Part shown: positions 8,699 to 17,832 of the stretch, in pieces
Position numbering within the stretch: the stretch's first letter is position 1
How the letters are laid out: every line of letters starts with the position of its first letter
Assembly: GCA_902776475.1 (NCBI GenBank)
Contig: CACYQD010000015.1
Location: 1-64,000 of the forward strand
Reading direction: 5' to 3'
Source: an uncultured Prevotellaceae bacterium
GTDB taxonomy: Bacteria > Bacteroidota > Bacteroidia > Bacteroidales > Bacteroidaceae
Length of the DNA: 64,000 nt
Translations under genes and position numbers: made by a program
Notes under the pieces: model-generated
What the model saw: the letters and a program-made list of their open reading frames with translations, nothing else
What the model was told of the DNA's origin: nothing
Databases searched by the model: none

Positions 8699-9484
8699 AT
8701 GAATTCCCAGATAAAAGCACTGCTGCTGTTCATCATCACTTTTTCCGCCATCTTCTTCTATGCGAAGTCGCCCGTCGGTGTGACCTTCGCCAAGCAAATG
8801 CTGAAGAAGGTAGACCTGGATGGTCTCATGCCACAGTCCAAGGACACCACGTTGACGCTGTCGATTGTCGAGGAGAAAATAGAGCCCGACTCCACCGCGC
8901 AGCGCTTCCTGTTTGTGGGCGACTCCATGGTGGAACCACTGGCCTACAGGTTCTATGACTACTGCAAGGAAAGCGGCGACACCATGTATGCCGTGACCTG
9001 GTATGGCAGTACGACGATGGCCTGGAGCGGCGAGACCCTCGACTACTTCATCAAGCAGGCCCGTCCCACCTTCGTCATCTACTGCATGGGCAGCAACGAA
9101 CTATACTCGAAAAACCTGAAGACCATCAATGAGAGCCTGCTCAAGATGAAGAAGAAAGCCGGCGACTGTCCGAGCATCTTCATCGGTCCTCCGAACACCA
9201 AGCCCGATGAGGGTCTCAACGCCGAGATTGCCAAGGTCTTCGGCAAGAAAGGCTATTTCGACTCCCGCAACATCGAGATGGAGCGCCGCAACGACCACCT
9301 CCACCCCACCATGATCGGTGCCCGCACATGGATGGACGAAGTGGCGCTGTGGATGTCAAGCGACAGCTGCCTCCATCCTGTGGTGCTCAACAAACCCGAA
9401 GGCAAGCCATCCATCCGCATCGAGCATATCGAGGTCATGAAAGTGAAAGACAAGGGGCGCAAACTGAGCAGTCCGAAATCATAA
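8699..9484 (+). CDS. Membrane-anchored SGNH hydrolase-like protein (acyl-transfer partner)
   Basis: A 261-residue protein with an N-terminal membrane anchor (about 5-22) and a periplasmic SGNH fold: block I FVGDSMVEP (Ser at 76), block III GSNELY, and a C-terminal D-x-x-H in NDHLHPTM. It resembles the DUF459/AlgX-type SGNH proteins that pair with MBOAT acyltransferases and move acetyl groups onto glycans in the periplasm. The MBOAT gene starts 10 nt downstream, which supports this role. Which glycan is modified cannot be told. Confidence 0.82.
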   Translation: MNSQIKALLLFIITFSAIFFYAKSPVGVTFAKQMLKKVDLDGLMPQSKDTTLTLSIVEEKIEPDSTAQRFLFVGDSMVEPLAYRFYDYCKESGDTMYAVTWYGSTTMAWSGETLDYFIKQARPTFVIYCMGSNELYSKNLKTINESLLKMKKKAGDCPSIFIGPPNTKPDEGLNAEIAKVFGKKGYFDSRNIEMERRNDHLHPTMIGARTWMDEVALWMSSDSCLHPVVLNKPEGKPSIRIEHIEVMKVKDKGRKLSSPKS

Positions 9485-9494
9485 GCACCTGAGG

Positions 9495-10955
9495 ATGCAG
9501 TTACACGACTACATATCCCATTTCCTGTCAGCCCCCGACAGCACATGGTCTTTCGTATCCATACCGTTTGCTGTGGCTTTCATGGTGTTCTTCGCCCTTT
9601 ATATCGCGCTGCGCCATCATTCCAAGGCCATCACCCTGGGATATGTCATCGCCTTCAGCCTCTTGTTCGCCTACAAGGCCAACGGCGTGCTGATGCTGCT
9701 CCTGCCGCTCACCGTACTGCTGTCCTACTTCATGACCCGCCGGATGAATGCCGAGGAAGGCCAGCGCCGGTTGTGGTGGATGTGGGGCACGGTGGTGATG
9801 GAACTGGCTCCTCTTATCTACTACAAGTACACCAATTTCCTGCTTGACATCATCCGCGACATCACCCAGAGCAATTTCTCTCCGCTGTCGATCATCCTGC
9901 CCGTGGGCATCTCGTTCTACACGTTCCAGGCCATCAGCTACACGGTGGATGTGTATAAGCGGCGTTTCACCCTGGAGGTGAGTCTGCTGGAGTACTGTTT
10001 CTACCTCACCTTCTTTCCCTTGCTGATCGCCGGTCCTATCACCCGCGCGGAGACGCTCATCCCCCAGATCAAGCACCGCTATCACATCGGTGACAAACAG
10101 GTCTATGACGGCATCTGGCTCATTATGAGCGGATTGATCAAGAAGGCTCTGATCGCCGACTATATCGCACAATACAACAACTGGATATTCTCCGACCCCA
10201 GTGCCTACTCCGGGTTCGAGAATCTCATGGGTGCCCTCGGCTATACACTGCAGATCTACTGCGACTTCTCCGGCTACAGCGACATCAGCATCGGCATCGC
10301 CATGCTGCTGGGCATTACCCTGAAGGAGAACTTCAGGTTTCCCTACCAGTCGCTCAATCTCCAGGAGTTCTGGCACCGCTGGCACATCTCACTGTCGACA
10401 TGGTTCCGCGACTATGTCTATATTCCCCTTGGAGGCAACCGCAAAGGAAAGCTGCGCACCTACTTCAACAATTTCGTGACCATGCTCGTGGCCGGTCTGT
10501 GGCACGGCGCATCATGGATGTTTGTGCTATGGGGAGCCTTGCATGGAGCAGGTCTCGTCATCCACAAACTGTCGAAGGACAGACTCGACCGCATCCCCAA
10601 CACCTGGTATGTGAAAGCAGCAGCCTGGACCCTCACGTTCGTCTATGTGTCGTTTGCCTGGATCTTCTTCCGGGCGCAAGACATGCAGACCGCCATGACC
10701 ATCCTGGGCAAAATCGGCAGCGATTTCAGCCTCTCTTACCTTAAGCCCTTCGTAGAGACCCGCATGACCTGGACTGTCTTCGTGGCTGCCGGATTCCTGT
10801 TGCACGGCATCAGACAAAAACATGTCGATCGGCTGAAAAAGCTCTATTCCGACTCTCCCTGGACACTCAAGCTGATCCTGCTCTTTGTCGTGCTTCAATT
10901 GGTCATCAACTACCGGCTGAGTGATATCCAGCCTTTCATCTACGCCCAATTCTAA
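9495..10955 (+). CDS. MBOAT family O-acyltransferase (AlgI/DltB-like)
   Basis: Polytopic membrane acyltransferase, 486 residues, normal for the family. It has many hydrophobic helices, the conserved LPVGISFYTFQAISYTVDVY and EFWHRWHISLSTWFRDYVYI segments, and the invariant histidine H337 in AGLWHGASW. The family exports acyl groups, usually acetyl from acetyl-CoA, to a periplasmic partner. Here the partner is probably the SGNH protein encoded directly upstream, as in alginate and other glycan acetylation systems. Confidence 0.93.
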   Translation: MQLHDYISHFLSAPDSTWSFVSIPFAVAFMVFFALYIALRHHSKAITLGYVIAFSLLFAYKANGVLMLLLPLTVLLSYFMTRRMNAEEGQRRLWWMWGTVVMELAPLIYYKYTNFLLDIIRDITQSNFSPLSIILPVGISFYTFQAISYTVDVYKRRFTLEVSLLEYCFYLTFFPLLIAGPITRAETLIPQIKHRYHIGDKQVYDGIWLIMSGLIKKALIADYIAQYNNWIFSDPSAYSGFENLMGALGYTLQIYCDFSGYSDISIGIAMLLGITLKENFRFPYQSLNLQEFWHRWHISLSTWFRDYVYIPLGGNRKGKLRTYFNNFVTMLVAGLWHGASWMFVLWGALHGAGLVIHKLSKDRLDRIPNTWYVKAAAWTLTFVYVSFAWIFFRAQDMQTAMTILGKIGSDFSLSYLKPFVETRMTWTVFVAAGFLLHGIRQKHVDRLKKLYSDSPWTLKLILLFVVLQLVINYRLSDIQPFIYAQF

Positions 10956-10967
10956 TCGTCAGAATCC

Positions 10968-12044
10968 ATGCGAAAAGTCTTTTCCCTCACCTTCCTGTTG
11001 TGCTTGTTCCTCCATCTGCCCGCAACAGCCACCTCCTTTATCAAAGCCACCGACCCCGGATTCGCCTACGTGGGGCGCATCAGTTGGAACACCACACCGG
11101 AAGCCGCCGTCTGGACCTATCCCGGCGTGCAGATCCACGCCAACTTCCAAGGCACTTCGGCATCGATGAAGACCAATGCCGACTGCGGTTATTTCATGGT
11201 GGAGGTGGACGACCAACCCGCATTCAAGGTGGAGGTGCTCAAAGGCACGCAGGTGACCCGCCTGATCAACGGGCTGGACGAGGGTATGCACCGGCTCACC
11301 CTCACCTATATCATCGAGGGCATGTATAAAAAGCCTACTTTCTACGGATTGTTGCTCGACGACGGATGCCGTCTCGGTGATCGCCCCGCCCTGCCCGACC
11401 GCCGCATTGAGTTCATCGGCAACTCCATCACCTGTGGCTATGGCATCGAAGGCAACGGCACGGAGAAAAGGTTCCTTTTCAGCAAACAGAATTTCTACCA
11501 CACCTACGCCGCCAAGACGGCACGTGCCCTGAATGCCCAGTGCCAGATATGCGCCCGCAGCGGCATAGGCCTCTACCGCAATTATGCCGGCAAGATACCC
11601 GATGAGATCATGCCCAACATCTACCCCCAGACCTTCTATACCACGAAGGGGGAGGCATGGGACTTCACCCGTTTCCAACCCGACGTGGTGTGCGTGAACT
11701 TAGGCTGCAACGACACCTCGGTGGGACAATACGACAAGGAACTGCTCGCCGATGCCTTCAAACGCTTCACGCAGACTCTCCGCGGTTATTATCCGAAAGC
11801 CAAGATTGTCTTCATCATCGGAGCGATACCCTTCTCCAAAAAGCTGACGGACATCCGTGAGGCACAGGATGCCGCCATCGCCGATGCCGCTCTCCGCGGT
11901 GACCGCGAAGTCTATCGCATGGACTTCACCCCCGACGACGGTTCTTTGGGCTGGGGCTCACAGGGCCATCCCTCCATGAAGCGCCATGCTGTCATGGCCG
12001 AAGAACTGACCGCCTATCTCCGCCAACTGATGGGATGGGAATAA
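10968..12044 (+). CDS. Secreted SGNH/GDSL esterase, CE2-like (acetyl esterase)
   Basis: A 358-residue secreted protein with a signal peptide (about 1-22), an N-terminal jelly-roll domain (about 30-135) and a C-terminal SGNH hydrolase domain: FIGNSITCGYG (Ser 153), NLGCNDTS, and a late GHPSMKRH. This two-domain order is that of CE2 acetyl-xylan/mannan esterases. It follows the MBOAT gene by 12 nt, so the operon encodes both a likely acetyl-adding pair and a likely acetyl-removing enzyme. Whether they share a substrate is unknown. Confidence 0.85.
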   Translation: MRKVFSLTFLLCLFLHLPATATSFIKATDPGFAYVGRISWNTTPEAAVWTYPGVQIHANFQGTSASMKTNADCGYFMVEVDDQPAFKVEVLKGTQVTRLINGLDEGMHRLTLTYIIEGMYKKPTFYGLLLDDGCRLGDRPALPDRRIEFIGNSITCGYGIEGNGTEKRFLFSKQNFYHTYAAKTARALNAQCQICARSGIGLYRNYAGKIPDEIMPNIYPQTFYTTKGEAWDFTRFQPDVVCVNLGCNDTSVGQYDKELLADAFKRFTQTLRGYYPKAKIVFIIGAIPFSKKLTDIREAQDAAIADAALRGDREVYRMDFTPDDGSLGWGSQGHPSMKRHAVMAEELTAYLRQLMGWE

Positions 12045-12068
12045 ATAAAAAAGAAAAAATAAGAGAGA

Positions 12069-12100
12069 ATTGGCGAATTGCAAAAGATTTTATAATTTTG
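12069..12100 (+). promoter_or_regulatory. Promoter of the lipoprotein gene at 12130
   Basis: ATTG (12069-12072), 20 bp, TAATTTTG (12093-12100), 29 nt before the ATG. Confidence 0.65.
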
Positions 12101-12129
12101 CCGCCACTATTAGTATGTTATAGATTGGA

Positions 12130-12660
12130 ATGAAGAACCTCATTTACCTCATTTCTGCTGCCCTCCTCCTGAGCATCGCAGCGTCATCGTGCGAAGATGA
12201 CAAGAAAAGTGCCGAACTGCTGAAACAGAGCACAGAGATTGCCATGCAGCGTACGGACTCCTTCAACCAAGTCAGAAAAGACTCCCTGGCCAAGGTAGCC
12301 ATCCGCGAGAAACGGCGCTCCGACAGCCTGCGCCGCGTCGATTCCCTCCGCAGGATCTATGAGCGCAACAACATCACGATTTCCGGCAAGGTGGGTGAGA
12401 ACTCCGCCACGCTCACCATGCGCCGCAACAACGACGTGGACGGTGTCACTGGCACTTTCACCACTGAAGGGAAATCCGTGCGCGTCAGCGGCACCTTCAA
12501 TGACCGGGTACGCTTGAGTGGAAAACAGCAGATCGACAGCGTCTCCTCACTTCGGGTGAGCATCAGCCTGACACGCGTGGAAAACCAGTTCAGCGGCCAG
12601 GTGACCTTCGACCGTGACGGCAACAGCTACACCCGCCAGGCCATCATGCACCGATATTAA
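12130..12660 (+). CDS. Lipoprotein with charged coiled coil, function unknown
   Basis: I do not recognise the family. 176 residues: a lipoprotein signal with lipobox AASSC (Cys 21), an Arg/Asp/Ser-rich helical segment (about 25-75, repeated RRxDSLRR pattern), then a beta-rich domain with alternating short strands (ITISGKV, TGTFTTEG, VRVSGTF). It should sit in the cell envelope. It has its own promoter after the acetylation cluster and is convergent with the metallophosphoesterase operon. Confidence 0.75.
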   Translation: MKNLIYLISAALLLSIAASSCEDDKKSAELLKQSTEIAMQRTDSFNQVRKDSLAKVAIREKRRSDSLRRVDSLRRIYERNNITISGKVGENSATLTMRRNNDVDGVTGTFTTEGKSVRVSGTFNDRVRLSGKQQIDSVSSLRVSISLTRVENQFSGQVTFDRDGNSYTRQAIMHRY

Positions 12661-12677
12661 CCCATGCCTGACATGGG
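12661..12677. terminator. Possible hairpin between convergent genes
   Basis: Perfect 6-bp arms CCCATG and CATGGG with a 5-nt loop immediately after the lipoprotein stop codon. There is no clear T run, so this is a weak call. Confidence 0.35.
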
Positions 12678-12698
12678 ATTGTTGTCCGCAAGGCGGAA

Positions 12699-14618
12699 TC
12701 ACTTGATGGTGACCTTGCGGACAGAACGTCCTTCCCTGATGACATAGACGCCACTGGACAGGCGCGACACCTCAGAACCCACGTATTGTCCGGAGACTGT
12801 ATAGATACGCAGGGGGCCTTCCTCCGTGGATACAATCGTCCTGATACCTGTTCCATCGCCCTTAAGCGCTATCGAATGGTAGAGATCATCCGTCTGGTTG
12901 GCATCTTCCGTTCCGGGGTATGTCGTGTCGGTGAGCATGCTCACAAGCAGGTCTTCCGCATTGTCAAGCAGGTAAAGATACATGGACGTTGCCAGAAACG
13001 CCCTTGTGGCCATATTCTGCTGGTCGAACACCAGGTCAGCGGCCACCTTGCAGTCCGTTTCAAGTTGACGGATGATGATATCTGCCGCATTCTTCAATTG
13101 CTCATTTCCTTCCGAAGAGGTGAAAATCACCTTTCTCATGGTCTCGCCGAAAGCATCGCAGGCAATCTCGGCCAACGAGTCTGGATCGGAAGGCACATCT
13201 TCGAGTACATGGTCAAAGCCTGGTATCCCAGCAAACTGCTGGAGCATCTCATTGAAGGAAGACATGTTGCGGTAAACCAGTTTTTTCACCGTCACGTCCA
13301 AGGTGGCATCTATCTGTTCCTGAGCTGCCTGCTGAACATCCTCGAGCCGTGGCGAGCTCACGATGTAGCGCGTATCCACATCAAGCCGGGTGCGGTCATC
13401 GCTGATGGTCAGCAACCTGTACTGACTGGGATAACTCACCGGAGATGCGGAGGAGATCTCAGTGAGCAAGCTGTCGGTCTCAGTTCCCCGGATGGTTGAG
13501 ATATTGGGCACATGCATGTGACCGGTCAATACCACCCTGACACCATGGTCAGCCAACACCCTGGCGATGCTGTCACCTTGTTCGGTGGCGGCAGAGGACA
13601 TCAGTTCCTCCTGTCCGCTGTAATGCTGCAACAGTTGGTGATGGATGGCCACGATCACCGCTTTGTCGCTGCTGACAGCCTCATCCACCTTCGACAATAC
13701 CCATTGGAGTGTTTCATCCGGCACCCTGCCAAATTCAGGATCATCCTTACCCAAGTCACCCCGGGTGGTCGTGCGGCTGTCATCGATGCCGATGAACACC
13801 ACCCCCTCAAGCGGTTCGCAGGCATAGGTCAACGAGTTGGGATAAGGGTCACGCTCCGAACGGCTGTCATAGCCGAAATTCCTGTAGATATCCTCAAACT
13901 GAGGGATGGAAATCACCTCAGCATCCTCCCTGTCATTGTTGGCGCCATACGACCACGCTCCCCTGCTCTCCAAGTCGTGGTTGCCCGGTATCACCAGCGA
14001 GGGAATTCCCTCGTCGAGCAGTTGCTGCAGGCCTTCGGCCACCGCCTGGTGGCTGAGCAGTTCGCCGTCCTTGGTCAGATCGCCCGGGATAACCACCAAG
14101 TCGGGTTTGAGGGCCCGGATGGTGTCGAGACAAGCCAGGAAAATATCATAGCTGTATCTGATCAGTTTCCGGTCATTGTCGATCATAAAGACATATCTCT
14201 CATTCTGCTCGTCCTGCACCAGGGCCGGACTCAACACATGAGGGTCGGCAATGACAAAGATGCGTGTTCCGCCCACTGGCAGGGGATAGTTGCTGACCTG
14301 AAAACACGTGGCAGCCACATTCTGCTCGTTGTTATCCGTCATGAACACCCGGTAATCTCCTGGCTGCAGCATGGTCGGGATCTCAAATGTTCCTTTCGCC
14401 CCATTCGTCACTCCGACATCCTTCAAAGGCAGTTTGGCGAGGTTGTGGAAGACCAGGATGCGGTTGCCCTTGACGGCACCATCATACTCGATGGTCACTG
14501 GCTCACCGGGAGCAAAAGAGGTTTTTCCACCCGAGACGGTCAGTGTCTGTGCCGAGACAAAGCCTGCCATTCCCATGAAGCAGGCCAAGAAACATGTTCT
14601 GAATACGTTGAATTTCAT
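12699..14618 (-). CDS. Secreted metallophosphoesterase with C-terminal sorting-like tail
   Basis: A 639-residue secreted calcineurin-like phosphoesterase. Signal peptide (1-23, ends VSAQ), an N-terminal Ig-like domain (about 25-110), then metal-site motifs FVIADPHVL, VIPGDLTKDG, PGNHDLES, VAIHHQLL and LTGHMHVPN. The C-terminus (IYTVSGQYVGSEVSRL then SSGVYVIREG and basic VRKVTIK) looks like a type IX secretion or Por sorting tail. It is the last gene of an operon with the radical SAM and small lipoprotein genes (13-nt gap). Substrate unknown. Confidence 0.88.
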   Translation of the reverse strand: MKFNVFRTCFLACFMGMAGFVSAQTLTVSGGKTSFAPGEPVTIEYDGAVKGNRILVFHNLAKLPLKDVGVTNGAKGTFEIPTMLQPGDYRVFMTDNNEQNVAATCFQVSNYPLPVGGTRIFVIADPHVLSPALVQDEQNERYVFMIDNDRKLIRYSYDIFLACLDTIRALKPDLVVIPGDLTKDGELLSHQAVAEGLQQLLDEGIPSLVIPGNHDLESRGAWSYGANNDREDAEVISIPQFEDIYRNFGYDSRSERDPYPNSLTYACEPLEGVVFIGIDDSRTTTRGDLGKDDPEFGRVPDETLQWVLSKVDEAVSSDKAVIVAIHHQLLQHYSGQEELMSSAATEQGDSIARVLADHGVRVVLTGHMHVPNISTIRGTETDSLLTEISSASPVSYPSQYRLLTISDDRTRLDVDTRYIVSSPRLEDVQQAAQEQIDATLDVTVKKLVYRNMSSFNEMLQQFAGIPGFDHVLEDVPSDPDSLAEIACDAFGETMRKVIFTSSEGNEQLKNAADIIIRQLETDCKVAADLVFDQQNMATRAFLATSMYLYLLDNAEDLLVSMLTDTTYPGTEDANQTDDLYHSIALKGDGTGIRTIVSTEEGPLRIYTVSGQYVGSEVSRLSSGVYVIREGRSVRKVTIK

Positions 14619-14631
14619 CTATTTTATATTT

Positions 14632-15729
14632 TTATGTTTTCTTTCTGGTGCCCCTCACCATCCGCTCAAGATGGCATTGGAGCAGTTTTCCCTCGCCGTC
14701 GCGCAGGTGCATCCCATTGCCTTGGCAATATCTCCAGACATTGCAGTCGGCACATGCGCCTTGCCGCATCCAGGAATGGTCACGATAGCACTGGAATTTG
14801 TTTTCCCATACATCAAGGAAGTCATCATGATAGATGTTTCCCTGTTTATAGTCGGAACGGATGCTCGTACATGCCGAGATGCCGCCATCGGCAAGGATGC
14901 CGGCTACGGTGATGCCTGCATGGCAGAAAAACGAATGAGGCCGCACGTCGAGTTCAAACTCGCCCACAAACCCCTCGCATCCATAGTTGGCCGAGATCTC
15001 CGGATAGTTGCGCTGTGTCTCGCGGATGAAGTCGAGCAAGTCGCGGAAATGCTCGTCGGTGAGGATCATCTGCGGGTCAGCGGCCGCCCTGCCGAGCGGG
15101 AAGACATCTATCACCCGCCATTCCTCGACACCATGCGCGATCAGCCAGTCTCTCATTTTCGGCAAGGTAGCGATGTTGCGCTCCGTGGCGCAAGTCACCA
15201 CATCCCAGATGACAAGCGGTTCTTCACGCAGCAGAGAGATGGCTTGTTCCACCATCTTGAAACTCCTGTTGTTGCCCCGCATCCAGTTATGGTCTTCATC
15301 CAGGCCGTCGAGACTGACAGCAACGCCATGCAATCCAGCATCCACCATCCGGTGAAAGCGGTCTGGCGTGAGATGAAGGGCATTGGTCACGATTCCCCAA
15401 GGGAATCCCATGTCATAAATCCGCTGCCCGCACTCTTCCAGGTCTTCACGCATAAGCGGTTCACCGCCGCTGATGGTGACGAAGACCTTTTGCGGGTCAT
15501 ATTTCCGGCTGATGCTCCTGAGCACGCCGAGGAAATCCTCCACGGGCATGTCGGCGGAATCGGCCTTGGTCTTGCAGTCGCTGCCGCAATGCCTGCACTT
15601 AAGGTCACACCTGAGCGTGCACTCCCAGAAAATCTGGTTGAGCGGATGCCTTCGGATGATATCGCCATGAAGTTGCCGTTCAATCTCAAGAACGGCTTTC
15701 TTGGCCAATGACAAGCCGTGATACCTCAT
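14632..15729 (-). CDS. Radical SAM/SPASM enzyme of a rSAM/lipoprotein system
   Basis: A 365-residue radical SAM protein from the ATG at 15729 (a TTG at 15735 is possible). The cluster motif is C41-x3-C45-x2-C48 in CDLKCRHC, followed by GGEPL (89-93), SLDG and a Cys-rich SPASM C-terminus with CADCNVWRYCQGNG binding auxiliary Fe-S clusters. Enzymes of this kind usually modify ribosomal peptides. Order and spacing (lipoprotein gene 9 nt upstream, secreted phosphoesterase 13 nt downstream) fit the Bacteroidetes rSAM/lipoprotein system (TIGR04133/TIGR04134 as I recall them). The chemistry is unknown. Confidence 0.88.
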   Translation of the reverse strand: MRYHGLSLAKKAVLEIERQLHGDIIRRHPLNQIFWECTLRCDLKCRHCGSDCKTKADSADMPVEDFLGVLRSISRKYDPQKVFVTISGGEPLMREDLEECGQRIYDMGFPWGIVTNALHLTPDRFHRMVDAGLHGVAVSLDGLDEDHNWMRGNNRSFKMVEQAISLLREEPLVIWDVVTCATERNIATLPKMRDWLIAHGVEEWRVIDVFPLGRAAADPQMILTDEHFRDLLDFIRETQRNYPEISANYGCEGFVGEFELDVRPHSFFCHAGITVAGILADGGISACTSIRSDYKQGNIYHDDFLDVWENKFQCYRDHSWMRQGACADCNVWRYCQGNGMHLRDGEGKLLQCHLERMVRGTRKKT

Positions 15730-15738
15730 TCCCAAGAC

Positions 15739-16053
15739 TCATTCTGACTTTTTCTGATTCTTGAACCTCCGCCCCATCATGTTGGGACCACCGTAGATGT
15801 TCTTCGTCCTCTCCAGTTCCTCGGCTCTTCGGATGCTGTCCTTTATGAATTCCTGCCTGAGTATGGCTTGCTCGATACTGTCGCGTTTGTACGCCTCCAG
15901 GATTTGGGCCTTGGCGATACTGTCAATATACGCCTGTTGCTGCTTCTTGGCAGCCTTGCGTCCAATCTTGAGAGTCTTGCACCCGGCTGTTCCCATGAGC
16001 GACAAGAGACCCGACAGCACCAACAACAGCAATTGATAATATCTTCGCTTCAT
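15739..16053 (-). CDS. Small lipoprotein, putative rSAM partner or substrate
   Basis: A 104-residue lipoprotein from the ATG at 16053 (a TTG at 16068 is also in frame). Signal sequence with lipobox GTAGC (Cys 25), then a Lys/Gln/Arg-rich helix with repeated DSI(E/R) segments, and a C-terminal NIYGGPNMMGRRF. The Tyr-Gly-Gly-Pro near the C-terminus and the adjacent radical SAM gene match my memory of the lipoproteins of rSAM/lipoprotein systems. It could be the modified substrate; that is inference. Confidence 0.8.
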   Translation of the reverse strand: MKRRYYQLLLLVLSGLLSLMGTAGCKTLKIGRKAAKKQQQAYIDSIAKAQILEAYKRDSIEQAILRQEFIKDSIRRAEELERTKNIYGGPNMMGRRFKNQKKSE

Positions 16054-16076
16054 ATCTGGATTTTTCAATTTCGGGG

Positions 16077-16084
16077 TAAAGATA
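16077..16084 (-). promoter_or_regulatory. Possible -7 box for the lipoprotein-rSAM operon
   Basis: Minus strand TATCTTTA, one base from TAnnTTTG, 23 nt before the ATG at 16053. No well-spaced -33 box. Confidence 0.35.
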
Positions 16085-16242
16085 GGAAATAATCATCAAT
16101 CAGACCACAAAATTAACAAAAAATCGCGTAAACAAAAGTAAAATTGTATTTAAAAGCCTTTGCTCTTCGTTAAACCATCATTTCAGATTGTTAAAAGTGG
16201 ACAAAATATCGCAAGAAATTTACGATTTCACATTTTAGACCC

Positions 16243-16250
16243 TAATTTTG
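16243..16250 (+). promoter_or_regulatory. -7 box of the htrA promoter
   Basis: TAATTTTG, 35 nt before the ATG at 16286. In-frame codons upstream of it, back to 16160, are therefore not likely to be translated. Confidence 0.6.
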
Positions 16251-16285
16251 CAGACAAATTAAATGTCAAACAAAAACCAAAAACC

Positions 16286-17740
16286 ATGACAATTGCAACA
16301 AACAAGACCATGATGTCGGCAGCCGCCGGTCTTCTGACCTTAGGACTGTCAGCAGGCGTTTTCTGTTCGGCTACTGCTGCCGAACCCGTTGGAGGAGGTC
16401 TGGTGGACCTCACCTATGCTGCGGAGAAAGCTGTTCCCGCAGTCGTTCATATTAAGTATGTGCAGAACTCCAAAGTGACGACGATGGAAGTGGAAGATCC
16501 CTTCTCCGACTTCTTCAGCGACCCCTTCGGATTCTTCGGCAATCCCAATAGCGGCGGCAGACAGCGCCGACAGGTACAGACCCCGAAGCGTGAGGCCAGC
16601 GGCTCAGGCGTGATCATCTCCACCGACGGCTATATCGTAACCAACAACCATGTGGTGGACGGAGCCGACGAGCTCACCGTCACGCTCAACGACAACCGTG
16701 AGTTCTCCGCACGCATCATCGGCACCGACAAGAGTTCCGACCTCGCCCTGATCAAGATCGACGGGAAGAACCTGCCCAACCTGCCCATCGGCGACTCCGA
16801 CAAGTTGAAGATTGGAGAATGGGTGATCGCCGTAGGCAACCCCTTCAACCTCAACAGCACCGTCACGGCCGGCATCATCAGCGCCAAGGCCCGTTCGCTC
16901 TATGCCAACGGTGTGGAGTCCTTCATCCAGACCGACGCCGCCATCAACCAAGGCAACTCTGGCGGTGCACTGGTCAACACACAGGGTGAGCTGGTCGGCA
17001 TCAACGCCATGCTCTACTCCCAGACCGGCAGTTACAGCGGTTATGGCTTTGCCATCCCCACGACCATCATGAACAAAGTGGTGAGCGACCTGAAGAAATA
17101 TGGTACCGTGCAGCGCGCGATGCTGGCCATCATGGGCCAGGATGTGCACAACTACATCGACAGCCAGAAAGCCAAGGGCACAGAAGTTGATCTGGGCACC
17201 AACGAGGGCGTCTATGTCAGCAAGGTGGAAGATGGCGGCGCAGCTGCTGAAGCAGGCATCGTGGAGGGCGACGTGATCATCTCCATCGACGGCAAGAAAG
17301 TCACAAAGATGGCTGAGCTTCAAGAGATTGTGGCCAGCAAGCGTCCGGGCGACCAAGTCAAGCTGACCTACCTGCACAACAAGTCAAAGAAAGACAAGAC
17401 CGTGACACTGAAGAATGCCCAAGGCAACACGGAAGTGATGAAGTCTGCCGACCTCGACATCCTGGGGGCCAACTTCAAGGCTATCACCGATGAGCAGAAG
17501 AAACAGCTGAACATCAACTACGGAGTGGAGATCACCAAGGTCAACAAAGGCAAACTGCAGGAAGAAGGACTGACCAAGGGCTTCATCATCCAGAAGATCA
17601 ACGATGAACCCACCAAGACCGTCGATGACATCCAGAAAGCCGTGAAGGAAGCCTCCATGAGCAAAGAGCCGGTTCTCTACATCCAAGGTATCTATCCTAC
17701 TGGCAAGAAGAAGTATTTCGCCGTACCGCTCAACGACTGA
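16286..17740 (+). CDS. htrA: HtrA/DegP-family periplasmic serine protease
   Basis: Envelope protein quality-control protease/chaperone, 484 residues. Signal peptide (about 1-32), trypsin-like domain with triad H122 (TNNHVVDG), D152 (SSDLALIKI) and S225 (QGNSGGAL), and two PDZ domains (about 305-390 with GVYVSKVEDGGAA, and about 405-480). A Phe-rich segment before the protease (FSDFFSDPFGFFG) is the LA-loop type region. The start follows from the promoter at 16243. It stands alone, ending at a palindrome just before rpoD. Confidence 0.95.
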   Translation: MTIATNKTMMSAAAGLLTLGLSAGVFCSATAAEPVGGGLVDLTYAAEKAVPAVVHIKYVQNSKVTTMEVEDPFSDFFSDPFGFFGNPNSGGRQRRQVQTPKREASGSGVIISTDGYIVTNNHVVDGADELTVTLNDNREFSARIIGTDKSSDLALIKIDGKNLPNLPIGDSDKLKIGEWVIAVGNPFNLNSTVTAGIISAKARSLYANGVESFIQTDAAINQGNSGGALVNTQGELVGINAMLYSQTGSYSGYGFAIPTTIMNKVVSDLKKYGTVQRAMLAIMGQDVHNYIDSQKAKGTEVDLGTNEGVYVSKVEDGGAAAEAGIVEGDVIISIDGKKVTKMAELQEIVASKRPGDQVKLTYLHNKSKKDKTVTLKNAQGNTEVMKSADLDILGANFKAITDEQKKQLNINYGVEITKVNKGKLQEEGLTKGFIIQKINDEPTKTVDDIQKAVKEASMSKEPVLYIQGIYPTGKKKYFAVPLND

Positions 17741-17795
17741 CCATGCCATATTTCCCCTGAAAAAGGGAAAAAGTAGCAAAAATCATAAAATCGGA

Positions 17796-17832
17796 CAAAT
17801 GCGCAAATATTTGCGCATTTGTTTGTTTTTTC
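17796..17832. terminator. 26-bp perfect palindrome with T-rich tail between htrA and rpoD
   Basis: Positions 17796-17821 form a perfect palindrome centred on AAATATTT with arms CAAATGCGC and GCGCATTTG, followed by GTTTGTTTTTT. It can act as htrA terminator. It directly abuts the -33 box of the rpoD promoter (17822-17825), so an operator role is also possible. Confidence 0.65.

Noticed and set aside
12699..14618. Metallophosphoesterase as an unrelated neighbour of the rSAM gene
   Set aside because: The 13-nt gap and shared strand make co-transcription likely, so I kept it with the operon, though functional linkage remains unproven.
16160..16285. N-terminal extension of htrA
   Set aside because: The -7 box at 16243-16250 lies inside it and the ATG at 16286 starts a proper signal peptide.
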